Part shown: in pieces, positions 33,219 to 41,724 of the stretch | How the letters are laid out: the number at the start of each line of letters is the position of its first letter | Numbering within the stretch: the stretch's first letter is position 1 | Assembly: GCA_963742725.1 (NCBI GenBank) | Contig: CAVUMX010000003.1 | Span: 868,001 to 932,000, forward strand | Direction: 5' to 3' | Length of the DNA: 64,000 bases | Source of the DNA: CAVVAL01 sp963742725 | GTDB taxonomy: Bacteria > Actinomycetota > Actinomycetes > Mycobacteriales > Cryptosporangiaceae | The notes under the pieces: model-generated | Seen by the model: only the letters and a program-made list of their open reading frames with translations | Told to the model about the DNA's origin: nothing | Databases searched by the model: none | Made by a program: the position numbers and the translations under genes

Positions 33219-35867
33219 ATGCTGTCCACCTGGGTCGTCGTCGCCGTCTCCGCCGCGTACCTGGCGCTGCTGTTCGCGGTCGCGCACTACGGCGACCGGC
33301 GCGCCGCCACGGGCCGCAGCCTGATCAGCAACGGGTCGATCTACGCGCTGTCCCTTGCCGTGTACGCCACCGTCTGGACGTACTACGGCAGCGTCGGCCG
33401 CGCGGTCTCCAGCGGCGTCGCGTTCCTGCCGATCTACCTCGGCCCGACGATCATGCTGGCGTTCGGCGTGTTCCTGCTGCGCAAGATCATCCGGATCAGC
33501 AAGGCGCACCGGATCACGTCGCTGGCAGACTTCGTCTCCGCCCGGTACGGCAAGAGCGCGCTGCTCGGCGGCCTGGTGACGGTGATCGCCGTCGTCGGGA
33601 TCGTCCCGTACATCGCGTTGCAGCTCAAAGCCGTGTCGAACACGTTCGGGATCGTGCGCCGGTACCCGGAGATCGTGTCCACGCGCGAACTCGGCGAGGT
33701 ACCCGTCCTGCACGACACGGGCCTGTACGTCGCGCTGCTGCTGGCGGCGTTCACGATCCTCTTCGGCACCCGCCACCTCGACGCCACCGAACGGCACGAG
33801 GGCATGGTCGCCGCGATCGCGTTCGAGTCGATCGTGAAGCTCGTGGCGTTCCTCGTCGCGGGCGTGTTCGTGACGTTCGGGATCTTCGGCGGCTTCGGCA
33901 ACCTGGCGGACGCGGCGGCGGCCTCGTTGGGCGGCGGGGTCGACTACGGCAGCTGGGCCTGGCTCATCGTCCTGTCGATGCTCGCGATCCTGTTGCTGCC
34001 GCGGCAGTGGCAGATCGCCGTCGTGGAGAACGTCGACGAGCGCCACCTCGCGCGGGCCGTGTGGCTGTTCCCGCTGTACCTGCTGGCCATCAACATCTTC
34101 GTTCTGCCGATCGCGCTCGCGGGGCTGGCCCGGTTCGGGTCCGGCACGGTCGACGCCGACACGTACGTCCTCGCGCTGCCGATGGCCGAGGGGCAGCAGG
34201 CCCTCGCGTTGCTCGTGTTCCTCGGCGGGCTGTCCGCCGCGACCGGCATGGTCATCGTGGAGACGATCGCGCTGTCGATCATGGTGTCGAACTCCCTGGT
34301 CATGCCGATGCTGCTCCGCTGGGGGCCGCGGCACGCGCACCTCGGCGGCGTGATCCTCGGGGTCCGGCGGGTGACGATCGTCGCGGTGCTGCTGCTCGGG
34401 TACCTGTACTTCCGGCTCGCGGGACAGGGCTCGGCGCTCGTCTCGATCGGGCTGGTGTCGTTCGCGGCCGTGGCCCAGTTCGCGCCCGCGCTCATCGGCG
34501 GGCTGTACTGGCGCGGCGGTACCCGCAACGGCGCGCTCGCCGGGCTCCTCGCCGGCTTCGGCGTGTGGCTGTACACGTTGCTGCTGCCGTCGCTGTCCGA
34601 CACGGGATGGCCGCCGCGGTCGTTCACTGAGGACGGCCCGTTCGGGATCGCGCTGCTCCGGCCCCAGGCGCTGTTCGGGCTCGACGGCCTCGACCAGATC
34701 AGCCACGCGATGGTGTGGAGCGCGCTGGCCAACATCGGCGCGTACGTCGGGGTGTCGCTCGCCCGCCGGCCCAGTGCCGCCGAACGCGCGCAGGCGGCGC
34801 TGTTCGTCGACGAGGGCCCGCGCGTTCTGCGCGGCAGTGCGTCCGTGGCCGACCTTCAGACACTGCTCGAACGATTTCTCGGTACGGACGGAGCCCGCGA
34901 CGCACTTCACGCCTACGCCCGCGGCCGGGGGTTGGCCCGCCCGCCGGTCGACGCCGACGCCGATCTCGTCCACCACGTCGAGACGCTGCTCGCCGGGGCC
35001 GTCGGCGCGGCGTCGTCGCGGGTCATGATCGCGTCCGTCGTGCGGGAGGAACCGCTCGGCATCGGCGAGGTCATGGAGATCCTGGACGAGGCGTCGCAGG
35101 TGCGCGCGTACAGCCGGGAGCTGGAGCGGGCGTCGCGCGAGCTGCGCGCCGCCAACGAGCGCCTGACGGACCTGGACCGGCTCAAGGACGACTTCGTCTC
35201 CACCGTCACCCACGAGCTGCGGACGCCACTCACGTCCATCCGGGCGTTCTCGGAGATCCTGCTCGACAACCCCGACCTTCCCGCGGACGAGCGCGAGCAC
35301 TACCTGCGGATCGTCGCCGACGAGACCGAACGCCTGACCCGGCTTATCAACCAGGTCCTGGACCTGTCGAAGCTGGAGTCCGGCCGGGCGGACTGGCACG
35401 TCGGGGAGGTGGACGTGGCCGGCGTCGTGCGCGATCTGGTCGCCGAGACGGCGGGGCTGTTCGCCGAAGCCGGAGCGCGACTGGAGGTCTCCGTTCCCAC
35501 CGCCGTCCCGCTCGTGGCCGCCGACCGGGACCGTGTCGTCCAGGTGGTGCTGAACCTGCTGTCGAACGCGGCCAAGTTCTCCGCCGGCGTCGTCACGATC
35601 GGCGTGCGCACCGACGACGGCGTGGTCCGCGTCGACGTCACCGACAACGGCCCCGGCATCGCCGCCGCCGACCAGCAGGCCATCTTCGAGAAGTTCCGCC
35701 AGGGCGGCCTGTTGGGCAACCGGCCGCCCGGCACCGGGCTGGGGCTGCCGATCAGCCGGCAGATCATCGATCATCTCGGCGGAACGCTGTGGGTCGAGAG
35801 TGTCGCGGGCAATGGCGCTACGTTCTCGTTCACACTGCCGGTCGCGGCAGCGGAGGAGAACGTATGA
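33219..35867 (+). CDS. Sodium/solute symporter-histidine kinase fusion (CbrA/CrbS type)
   Basis: 882 residues. The first 500 residues form an SLC5-like symporter (about 12-13 helices; early YGDRRAATGRSLISNGSIYA, later VENVDERHLARAVWLFPLYL). A cytoplasmic linker precedes a coiled coil (about 625-655), the dimerisation domain with HELRTPLTSIRAFSEILL (phospho-His about 665) and an HATPase with N box LNLLSNAAKFS, DNGPGIA and GTGLGLPIS. Proteobacterial homologues sense substrates such as acetate or histidine and drive catabolic operons. Here the ligand is unknown. ATG 33219 is preferred; GTG at 33207 is an alternative. The stop overlaps the response regulator start (ATGA). Confidence 0.9.
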   Translation: MLSTWVVVAVSAAYLALLFAVAHYGDRRAATGRSLISNGSIYALSLAVYATVWTYYGSVGRAVSSGVAFLPIYLGPTIMLAFGVFLLRKIIRISKAHRITSLADFVSARYGKSALLGGLVTVIAVVGIVPYIALQLKAVSNTFGIVRRYPEIVSTRELGEVPVLHDTGLYVALLLAAFTILFGTRHLDATERHEGMVAAIAFESIVKLVAFLVAGVFVTFGIFGGFGNLADAAAASLGGGVDYGSWAWLIVLSMLAILLLPRQWQIAVVENVDERHLARAVWLFPLYLLAINIFVLPIALAGLARFGSGTVDADTYVLALPMAEGQQALALLVFLGGLSAATGMVIVETIALSIMVSNSLVMPMLLRWGPRHAHLGGVILGVRRVTIVAVLLLGYLYFRLAGQGSALVSIGLVSFAAVAQFAPALIGGLYWRGGTRNGALAGLLAGFGVWLYTLLLPSLSDTGWPPRSFTEDGPFGIALLRPQALFGLDGLDQISHAMVWSALANIGAYVGVSLARRPSAAERAQAALFVDEGPRVLRGSASVADLQTLLERFLGTDGARDALHAYARGRGLARPPVDADADLVHHVETLLAGAVGAASSRVMIASVVREEPLGIGEVMEILDEASQVRAYSRELERASRELRAANERLTDLDRLKDDFVSTVTHELRTPLTSIRAFSEILLDNPDLPADEREHYLRIVADETERLTRLINQVLDLSKLESGRADWHVGEVDVAGVVRDLVAETAGLFAEAGARLEVSVPTAVPLVAADRDRVVQVVLNLLSNAAKFSAGVVTIGVRTDDGVVRVDVTDNGPGIAAADQQAIFEKFRQGGLLGNRPPGTGLGLPISRQIIDHLGGTLWVESVAGNGATFSFTLPVAAAEENV

Positions 35868-36274
35868 CGCACAAGGTCCTGATCGTCGACGACGAGCCGA
35901 ACATCGTGACGTCGCTGGAGTTCCTGATGCGACGCAGCGGCCATGCCACGGCGGTCGCGCGCGACGGCGACGAGGCGCTGACGGCCGTGGCGGTGTTCCG
36001 TCCGGACCTGGTGCTTCTCGACGTCATGCTCCCCAACCGCGACGGGTTCGAGGTGTGCCAACGGCTCCGCGCCGACGGCTGGACCGACCTCAAGATCATC
36101 ATGCTCACCGCCAAGGGACGCGAGGCCGAGGTCGCGAAAGGACTGGCGGTCGGCGCCGACGCGTACGTGACCAAGCCGTTCTCCACCCGCGAGCTGGTGG
36201 ACGCGGTGGCGCAGCTGCTCTCGTCCGGCGGTCCGGAGCCGCGCGGCGGCGATTCGCGCGACGGGGATCTGTGA
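35864..36274 (+). CDS. Single-domain response regulator
   Basis: 136 residues, a receiver domain alone: acidic pair DD at 9-10, phospho-acceptor D53 (LLDVMLPNRDG), conserved Thr/Ala in LTAKG and Lys104 (TKPFS). There is no output domain, so signal must pass by protein contact, perhaps to the exonuclease-kinase encoded next or to a separate regulator. It overlaps both neighbours by 4 nt (ATGA and GTGA) and is clearly the partner of the symporter kinase. Confidence 0.9.
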   Translation: MTHKVLIVDDEPNIVTSLEFLMRRSGHATAVARDGDEALTAVAVFRPDLVLLDVMLPNRDGFEVCQRLRADGWTDLKIIMLTAKGREAEVAKGLAVGADAYVTKPFSTRELVDAVAQLLSSGGPEPRGGDSRDGDL

Positions 36275-38493
36275 GTTCGCGGGCGAGGTTCGGGTTGGCG
36301 CTGGCCGTGCTGGCGGGCGCGGTCCTGGCGGCCGTGGCGTTGCTGGCTGCCGGCGTGTGGGCGGGTGCTGGTGCCGAGGACCAGCGGGCGCTGGTGCGCG
36401 CCGTCCGGGGCCAGGCGGTGTTCCTGGTGATCGGCGGGGTCCTGCTGGTCGGGGTGCTCGGCCTGCTGCTGGGACGGCTCGCCCGCGCGTACGTGTCTCC
36501 GTTGCGGCGGCTCGCGGCCGACATCCGGCTGGTGACGAGCGTCAATCCGGGGCACCGGCTCGACGCGGCCCGTCCCGAGGAGCTGGCCGTCCTGGCCGAC
36601 GCCGCCAACGAGCTCGCCGCGCGGTACCAGGCCGTACGGGGCGTGGCGGAGGCCCGGAACGCCGCCGACCGGGCCGACCTCGAAGCCGACCGCGACCGGC
36701 TCGCCGCGCTGATGTCCGACCTGGCGCTCGCCGTCCTGGTGTGCACAGTGAACGGCCAGATCCTGCTGTACAACGCGGCCGCCCGCGACCTGTTCGGCGC
36801 CGGCCCGGCGGAACGCGCGTACATCGGGCTCGGCCGCTCGGTCTTCGGCGTCCTGGACCGGGGGCTGTTCGCGCACGCGCTCGGACGGATCCGTGCCGGC
36901 GCGCCCGCGTTCCACACCGCGACCACCGGCCGGGACGGCCGGCTGCTGCGCGTCCGCATCGCGCCCGTCGGCGGCGAACCGACCGGGTACGTCATCACCC
37001 TTGACGACGTGACCCGCCGGGCCGAGGCCGGCCGGCGCCGCGACGAGGCGCTGCGCGCGCTCAGCGAAGGCACCCGCGCGCCGCTGGCCGCCATCCGCGC
37101 CGCCATCGAGAACATCCTCGACTACCCCGACATGGCACCGGACGACCGGGACCGGTTCGTGCGCATCGTCCGCGACGAGACCCACCGGCTCAGCGACCAT
37201 CTGGAACGCACGGTGGCCGACTCGTCCGCGTACCTGACGGACCGCTGGCAGCTCGACGACGTCCGGGCCGCCGACCTGCTCGACACGGTCGCGCGGGGCG
37301 TGGACGGCGTCGCGGTGTCCGTCACCGGACCGGACGCCGAGCGGTGGCTCGCCGCCGAGACGTACCCGATCGCACAGGCGATCGCCGGACTGATCCACCG
37401 GCTCCACGCCGGCCACGCCGTCGACACGGTGGAGCTCGCGGTCGTCCCGGCCGGAGCCCACGCCGCCCTCGACATCCGCTGGCCCGGGGTGGAGGGCGCC
37501 GCCGCGCGGGCTGGCGCCGAGAGCGGGGGAGCGGCGGAGGCCGGCGCGGGGCCGGCGGGTGCGGCGCGGGCTGGGGAAGGTGGCCCGGGGGCCGGGTCGG
37601 CGGGTGGGGTGGAGCGGGCCGCGCGGGCTGGGGAAGGTGGCCCGGGGGCCGGGTCGGCGGGTGGGGTGGAGCGGGCCGCGCGGGCGTGGATCGCGGCGCC
37701 GGGGACCGTCGCGCTGGTGGCGCGGCACGACGGCGAGGCGTGGTTCGCGTCCGACGAGCGGGGACCGTACGTGCGCCTGCTGCTGCCGTGGTCGCGGGGC
37801 GGGCCGGTGGCGGCGCCGCGCGCGCGGGCCGTCACGACGAGCCGGCCCGAGTTCTACGACTTCAGCCTGGTCGCGGCGGCCTCGGAGAGCGGGGACACCC
37901 GCCCGCTGGCGGAGCTGGCCTACACGGTGATCGACACCGAGACGACCGGCCTGGACCCGGCCGGCGGCGACGAGATCATCTCGATCGGCGCCGTCCGGAT
38001 CGTGGGTGGGCGGCTGTTGCGCCAGGAGACGTACGAGCAGTTGGTGGATCCGCGCCGGTCGGTGCCGGCCGCCTCGCAACGGATCCACCGGATCTCATCC
38101 GCGATGCTCGCCGGGCAGCCGCCGATCGCCGAGGTGCTGCCGCGCTTCACCGGCTTTCTGGAGGACTCCGTCCTCATCGGCCACAACGTCGACTTCGACC
38201 TCGCCTTCCTCGCGCGCAAGGGCGTCGAGATGCGCCAGCCGGTGCTGGACACGCTCCTGCTGTCCGCCGTCGCGCATCCCGACCACGACGACCACACCCT
38301 CGAAGCCATCGCGACCCGCCTCGGCGTCAGCGTGCTCGGCCGGCACACCGCCCTCGGCGACGCGCTCCTCACCGGCGAGATCTTCCTGCGCCTGCTGCCG
38401 GCCCTCGCCGACCGGGGCGTGACCACCCTCGGCCAGGCCCGCACGGCGGCCAGCCGCACCCACCACGCCCGCGTCTCCGCCCGCCGCTACTAG
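36271..38493 (+). CDS. Degenerate sensor kinase fused to DEDDh 3'-5' exonuclease
   Basis: 740 residues. Two N-terminal membrane helices, a HAMP-like linker, a PAS-like domain (about 150-250), then a kinase-like dimerisation helix SEGTRAPLAAIRAAIENILD in which the phospho-His motif HELRTPL has become EGTRAPL, and an eroded ATPase region interrupted by Gly/Ala-rich repeats. From about 549 the C terminus is a DnaQ-type exonuclease with Exo I VIDTETTGLDP, Exo II GHNVDFDLAF and Exo III HTALGDALL. All DEDDh residues are present, so nuclease activity is likely; kinase activity is not. Similar fusions accompany CrbS-type kinases in other phyla. GTG 36271 overlaps the regulator stop. Confidence 0.88.
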   Translation: MSSRARFGLALAVLAGAVLAAVALLAAGVWAGAGAEDQRALVRAVRGQAVFLVIGGVLLVGVLGLLLGRLARAYVSPLRRLAADIRLVTSVNPGHRLDAARPEELAVLADAANELAARYQAVRGVAEARNAADRADLEADRDRLAALMSDLALAVLVCTVNGQILLYNAAARDLFGAGPAERAYIGLGRSVFGVLDRGLFAHALGRIRAGAPAFHTATTGRDGRLLRVRIAPVGGEPTGYVITLDDVTRRAEAGRRRDEALRALSEGTRAPLAAIRAAIENILDYPDMAPDDRDRFVRIVRDETHRLSDHLERTVADSSAYLTDRWQLDDVRAADLLDTVARGVDGVAVSVTGPDAERWLAAETYPIAQAIAGLIHRLHAGHAVDTVELAVVPAGAHAALDIRWPGVEGAAARAGAESGGAAEAGAGPAGAARAGEGGPGAGSAGGVERAARAGEGGPGAGSAGGVERAARAWIAAPGTVALVARHDGEAWFASDERGPYVRLLLPWSRGGPVAAPRARAVTTSRPEFYDFSLVAAASESGDTRPLAELAYTVIDTETTGLDPAGGDEIISIGAVRIVGGRLLRQETYEQLVDPRRSVPAASQRIHRISSAMLAGQPPIAEVLPRFTGFLEDSVLIGHNVDFDLAFLARKGVEMRQPVLDTLLLSAVAHPDHDDHTLEAIATRLGVSVLGRHTALGDALLTGEIFLRLLPALADRGVTTLGQARTAASRTHHARVSARRY
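37564..37677 (+). repeat. Perfect 57-bp tandem duplication inside the kinase-like domain
   Basis: Two exact 57-bp copies (37564-37620 and 37621-37677), with the first 7 bp of a third copy at 37678-37684. Each codes the in-frame 19-residue unit ARAGEGGPGAGSAGGVERA. It expands a low-complexity Gly/Ala segment where the ATP-lid of a histidine kinase would be. Confidence 0.95.
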
Positions 38494-38520
38494 CGCCCGC
38501 TTCGCGTCCGGCGCGCACTT

Positions 38521-38750
38521 CGGGTGGGATCAACGACCCAGGCTCCGCGATCCCACCCCAAGTGGTGCGGCGGCGGCCGCGAGCGGCGCCCGTGCCCGCC
38601 GCGGCCGGGGATTTCGGGTGGGATTGGCGAGCCAGGCTCCGCGATCGCACCCCAAGTGGTGGGGCGGCGGCCGCGAGCGGTGCCCGTGCCCGCCGCGGCC
38701 GGGGATTTCGGGTGGGATTGGCGAGCCAGGCTCCGCGATCCCACCCCAAA
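38521..38750. repeat. 94-bp tandem repeat carrying the dispersed palindrome, copies B-D
   Basis: Units start at 38521, 38615 and 38709 (the third truncated), period 94 bp, over 90% identical. Each contains CGGGTGGGAT...CCAGGCTCCGCGAT(C/G)(C/G)CACCCC, which can fold as a long hairpin. The same palindrome occurs singly at 7431-7476 in inverted orientation. The intervening 50 bp (AGTGG..GCCGCGGCCGGGGATTT) is unique to this array. Confidence 0.9.
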
Positions 38751-38888
38751 CCACCGGCACCGCTGGCCGCGCCGCGCGGATGCTGCACAAGCAGGCGGGC
38801 GCGGCCCGGCGGGAAGGTGAGCGCCGGCGGGCGTTCGGATCGTCCGCCGGGGCGCCGTGGGCAGCGCCGGCAGGTGAGCGGAGGCCGG

Positions 38889-39148
38889 GCGCCACGCGCC
38901 GGGCCGGTCGGCGGGCACCACGCGCCGGGCCGGTCGGCGGGCACCACGCGCCGGGCCGGTCGGCGGGCACCACGCGCCGCGTCGGCGGGCACCACGCGCC
39001 GGGCCGGTCGGTGGGCACCACGCGCCGCGGCGGAGGCCGGGCGCCACGCGCCGCGTCGGTAGGCTGGCGCCGCGCCAGCGGCCGGTGGGCTGGCACCACG
39101 CGGCGCGTCGGTGGGCTGGTGCCGCGCCAGCGGCCGGAGGCCTGCCGC
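38889..39148. repeat. About ten degenerate 26-bp tandem repeats
   Basis: The best-conserved unit is GCACCACGCGCCGGGCCGGT followed by CGGCGG. Units 1-3 are near identical, unit 4 has lost 4 bp, and units 6-10 diverge progressively towards the ABC gene. There are no spacers, so this is not a CRISPR array. Confidence 0.88.
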
Positions 39149-39241
39149 CTGGCGACGGGCGGTGCGGCTGTCGCCGCCGTCCGCGCGCTGCGCCTGCCCC
39201 CCCGTGCTGGGCGCGGCCATCACCGCGCCCGGCGACGGTGG

Positions 39242-41113
39242 TCAGCCGGTGGGGGCTGGCTCGAACTGGGTGGTGTAGAGCTCGCTGTAGCGGCCGCCCG
39301 CGTCGAGGAGTTCGGCGTGGGTGCCGCGTTCGACGACCTGCCCGGCCTCCACGACGAGGATCAGGTCGGCGGCGCGGACGGTGGACAGGCGGTGGGCGAT
39401 CACGACGGCCGTCCGCCCGGCGAGCGCTTCGGCGAGGGCGGCCTGCACCGCGGCCTCGGACGTCGAGTCGAGATGCGCCGTGGCCTCGTCGAGGATGACG
39501 ACGCGCGGTTGGACGAGCAGCAGCCGCGCGATCGTGAGCCGCTGCCGTTCGCCGCCGGAGAGCCGGTACCCGCGTTCGCCGACGACGGTGTCGAGCCCGT
39601 CCGGGAGGGATTCGACGAGGTCGGCGAGGCGGGCGCGGCGGAGCGCGTCCCACAGGTCGGCGTCGGACGCGCCGGGTTTGGCCAGGGCCAGGTTGGCGCG
39701 GATCGACTCGTGGAACAGGTGCCCGTCCTGGGTGACCATGCCGAGCGTGTCGCGGATCGAGTCGAACGACAGCTCCCGGATGTCGATGCCGGCGAGGCGC
39801 ACGGATCCGGAGTCGACGTCGTAGAGGCGGGCGGCGAGCTGGGCGAGCGTCGACTTGCCGGCGCCGGAGGACCCGACGAGCGCCACCATCTGCCCGGGGT
39901 CGGCCCGGAACGACACCTCGTGCAGGATCTCGACGCCGCCGCGCTGGTCGAGCTTGGCGACCTCCTCCAGCGAGGCGAGCGAGACCTTCTCCGCGGACGG
40001 GTACGCGAACCGGACCGCGTCGAACTCGACCGACACCGGCCCGTCCGGAACCTGCTCGGGTTCGTCCTTCTCCCGGATGAGGGGCGTCAGGTCGAGGATC
40101 TCGAAGACCCGTTCGAAGCTGACCAGCGCGCTCATCAGCTCGACCCGGGCACTGGCGAGGGAGGTGAGCGGCGCGTAGAGGCGGGTGAGCAGCAGGGCGA
40201 GCGCGACGACCGCGCCGGGGTCGAGCTGGCCGCGCAGCGCGAGGTAGCCGCCGAGGCCGTACACGAGCGCCAGCGCCAGCGCCGACACGAGCGTGAGCGC
40301 GGTGATGAAGACCCACTGCACCATCGCCGTCCGGACGCCGATGTCGCGGACGCGGGCCGCCCGCGCGGCGAACTCGGCCGACTCCTCGGACGGTCGTCCG
40401 AACAGCTTGACCAGCGTCGCGCCGGGCGCGGAGAACCGCTCCGTCATCTGGGTGCTCATCGCCGCGTTGTGGTCGGCGGCTTCGCGTTCCATGCGGGCCA
40501 GCCGGTTGCCCATCCGCCGGGCCGGCAGCACGAACACCGGCAGCAGCACGAGCGCGAGCAGGGTGATCTGCCAGGACAGGCTGAGCATCACGGCCAGCGT
40601 CAGGGCCAGCGTGACGAGGTTGCCGACGACACCGGACAGCGTGTCGCTGAACGCGCGCTGCGCGCCGATCACGTCGTTGTTGAGCCGGCTGACGAGCGCG
40701 CCGGTGCGGGTCCGGGTGAAGAACGCGATCGGCATCTGCTGGACGTGGTCGAAGACGGCGGTGCGCAGATCGAGGATCAGCCCCTCGCCGATGCGGGCCG
40801 ACAGCCATCGGGTGAGGATGCCGAGCCCCGCCTCGGCGATCGCGATGGCCGCGATGAGCCCGGCCAACCCGAGGACGATTCGCTGCTCACCACGGCCGAC
40901 GATCTCGTTCACGACCCGGCCGGCGAGCACCGGGGTGGCCACGGCGGTGATCGCCCCGACGACGCTGAGCAGCAGGAATCCGGCGAGTTGCCGCTTGTGC
41001 GGCCGGGCGAAGCGCGCGATGCGGCGCAGGGTGGCGACGGAGAACGGCCGCCTGTCCTCCTGCGCGTTCATGGCGTGGTACAGCGACGTCCACGCGGTGA
41101 CTTCCATGTCCAT
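39242..41113 (-). CDS. ABC exporter, fused permease-ATPase (homodimeric type)
   Basis: 623 residues. Membrane domain with six helices (about 35-345) and an ATPase with Walker A GSSGAGKST, Q-loop MVTQDGHLF, signature LSGGERQRLTIARLL, Walker B VVILDEATAHLD and H-loop VIAHRLSTVRAADLI, all canonical, so it can work as a homodimer. It resembles the MsbA/multidrug-lipid group; cargo unknown. The ATG at 41113 has GAGGGGG 7 nt upstream; a second ATG two codons later is possible. It is a single gene, divergent from a small membrane protein gene and convergent with the signalling operon across the repeat block. Confidence 0.92.
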   Translation of the reverse strand: MDMEVTAWTSLYHAMNAQEDRRPFSVATLRRIARFARPHKRQLAGFLLLSVVGAITAVATPVLAGRVVNEIVGRGEQRIVLGLAGLIAAIAIAEAGLGILTRWLSARIGEGLILDLRTAVFDHVQQMPIAFFTRTRTGALVSRLNNDVIGAQRAFSDTLSGVVGNLVTLALTLAVMLSLSWQITLLALVLLPVFVLPARRMGNRLARMEREAADHNAAMSTQMTERFSAPGATLVKLFGRPSEESAEFAARAARVRDIGVRTAMVQWVFITALTLVSALALALVYGLGGYLALRGQLDPGAVVALALLLTRLYAPLTSLASARVELMSALVSFERVFEILDLTPLIREKDEPEQVPDGPVSVEFDAVRFAYPSAEKVSLASLEEVAKLDQRGGVEILHEVSFRADPGQMVALVGSSGAGKSTLAQLAARLYDVDSGSVRLAGIDIRELSFDSIRDTLGMVTQDGHLFHESIRANLALAKPGASDADLWDALRRARLADLVESLPDGLDTVVGERGYRLSGGERQRLTIARLLLVQPRVVILDEATAHLDSTSEAAVQAALAEALAGRTAVVIAHRLSTVRAADLILVVEAGQVVERGTHAELLDAGGRYSELYTTQFEPAPTG

Positions 41114-41300
41114 GGCCCGGCCCCCTCGGTGCAGCACACTTGCTACCAGCCAATCACCCGTTCCCAGGAATTGCGTACGGGTTTTGACTGATCGGCCGAA
41201 CCCTACGGGGACGATCGGACAGTTTCGGGCCGCGGACCGCAACGAAATCGTCGGTGCGAGCGCTAATCGAGTACCCCTTTCCGGAAGGAACCACTGCGCG

Positions 41301-41666
41301 ATGTCCGAGCAGACTGCAGGTGACCGTTTCATGTCCGTCACGGGATCAGCGGCGATGTCGCCGAGGAGCGGTGGCCGGATGCCGGCGATCAGCTCCAGAA
41401 CCGTGGCGATCGCCCTGCTCGTACTGGCCGTGGGGCTCGGCGCGCTGGCGTTGCTGCGCGCGACGCAGGGGCTGGAGAACCTGGACGGTCTGGCGTGCCC
41501 GTCGGTCCTGGGGGATGACCGGCTCGTCACGGTGCTGACCGGCAAGGACCCGGAGTGCGACGCGACCCGGGACGCGCAGCAGAGGCTCGTCTACTGGCTG
41601 TCGGCGTCCGGGGCGGTGGCGTTCTTCGGCGCGGTGGCGGTGTGGCTGACCGGCCGCAGGCGCTGA
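41301..41666 (+). CDS. Small two-helix membrane protein, unknown
   Basis: 121 residues with two hydrophobic segments (about residues 35-55, VAIALLVLAVGLGALALL, and 97-115, GAVAFFGAVAVWL) and a 40-residue extracytoplasmic or cytoplasmic loop between them containing two Cys (LACPSVLG, DPECDAT). No family recognised. Start ATG 41301 lies about 12 nt after GGAAGG; an internal ATG at 41331 is an alternative. It is divergent from the ABC gene and ends at a strong terminator. Confidence 0.6.
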   Translation: MSEQTAGDRFMSVTGSAAMSPRSGGRMPAISSRTVAIALLVLAVGLGALALLRATQGLENLDGLACPSVLGDDRLVTVLTGKDPECDATRDAQQRLVYWLSASGAVAFFGAVAVWLTGRRR

Positions 41667-41672
41667 GTTGGG

Positions 41673-41713
41673 GTGAAGCGCCGCGCCGTGCCGGATCCGG
41701 CGCGGCGCTTCAC
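41673..41713. terminator. Bidirectional terminator
   Basis: Perfect 16-bp stem GTGAAGCGCCGCGCCG (41673-41688 with 41698-41713), 9-nt loop, between convergent genes. Confidence 0.9.
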
Positions 41714-41724
41714 ACTGCCTGGGT

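Larger units (their letters stand above)
38494..39241. other. Repeat-rich intergenic region (748 bp) between convergent genes
   Basis: No credible gene. It contains the 94-bp palindromic tandem array (38521-38750), a spacer with no recognised content (38751-38888) and a degenerate 26-bp tandem array (38889-39148). The last 90 bp before the ABC gene stop show nothing notable. Long frames crossing it are by-products of GC-rich repeats. Confidence 0.8.

Noticed and set aside
38889..39148. Possible CRISPR array
   Set aside because: Repeats are directly adjacent with no spacers, and no cas genes are nearby.
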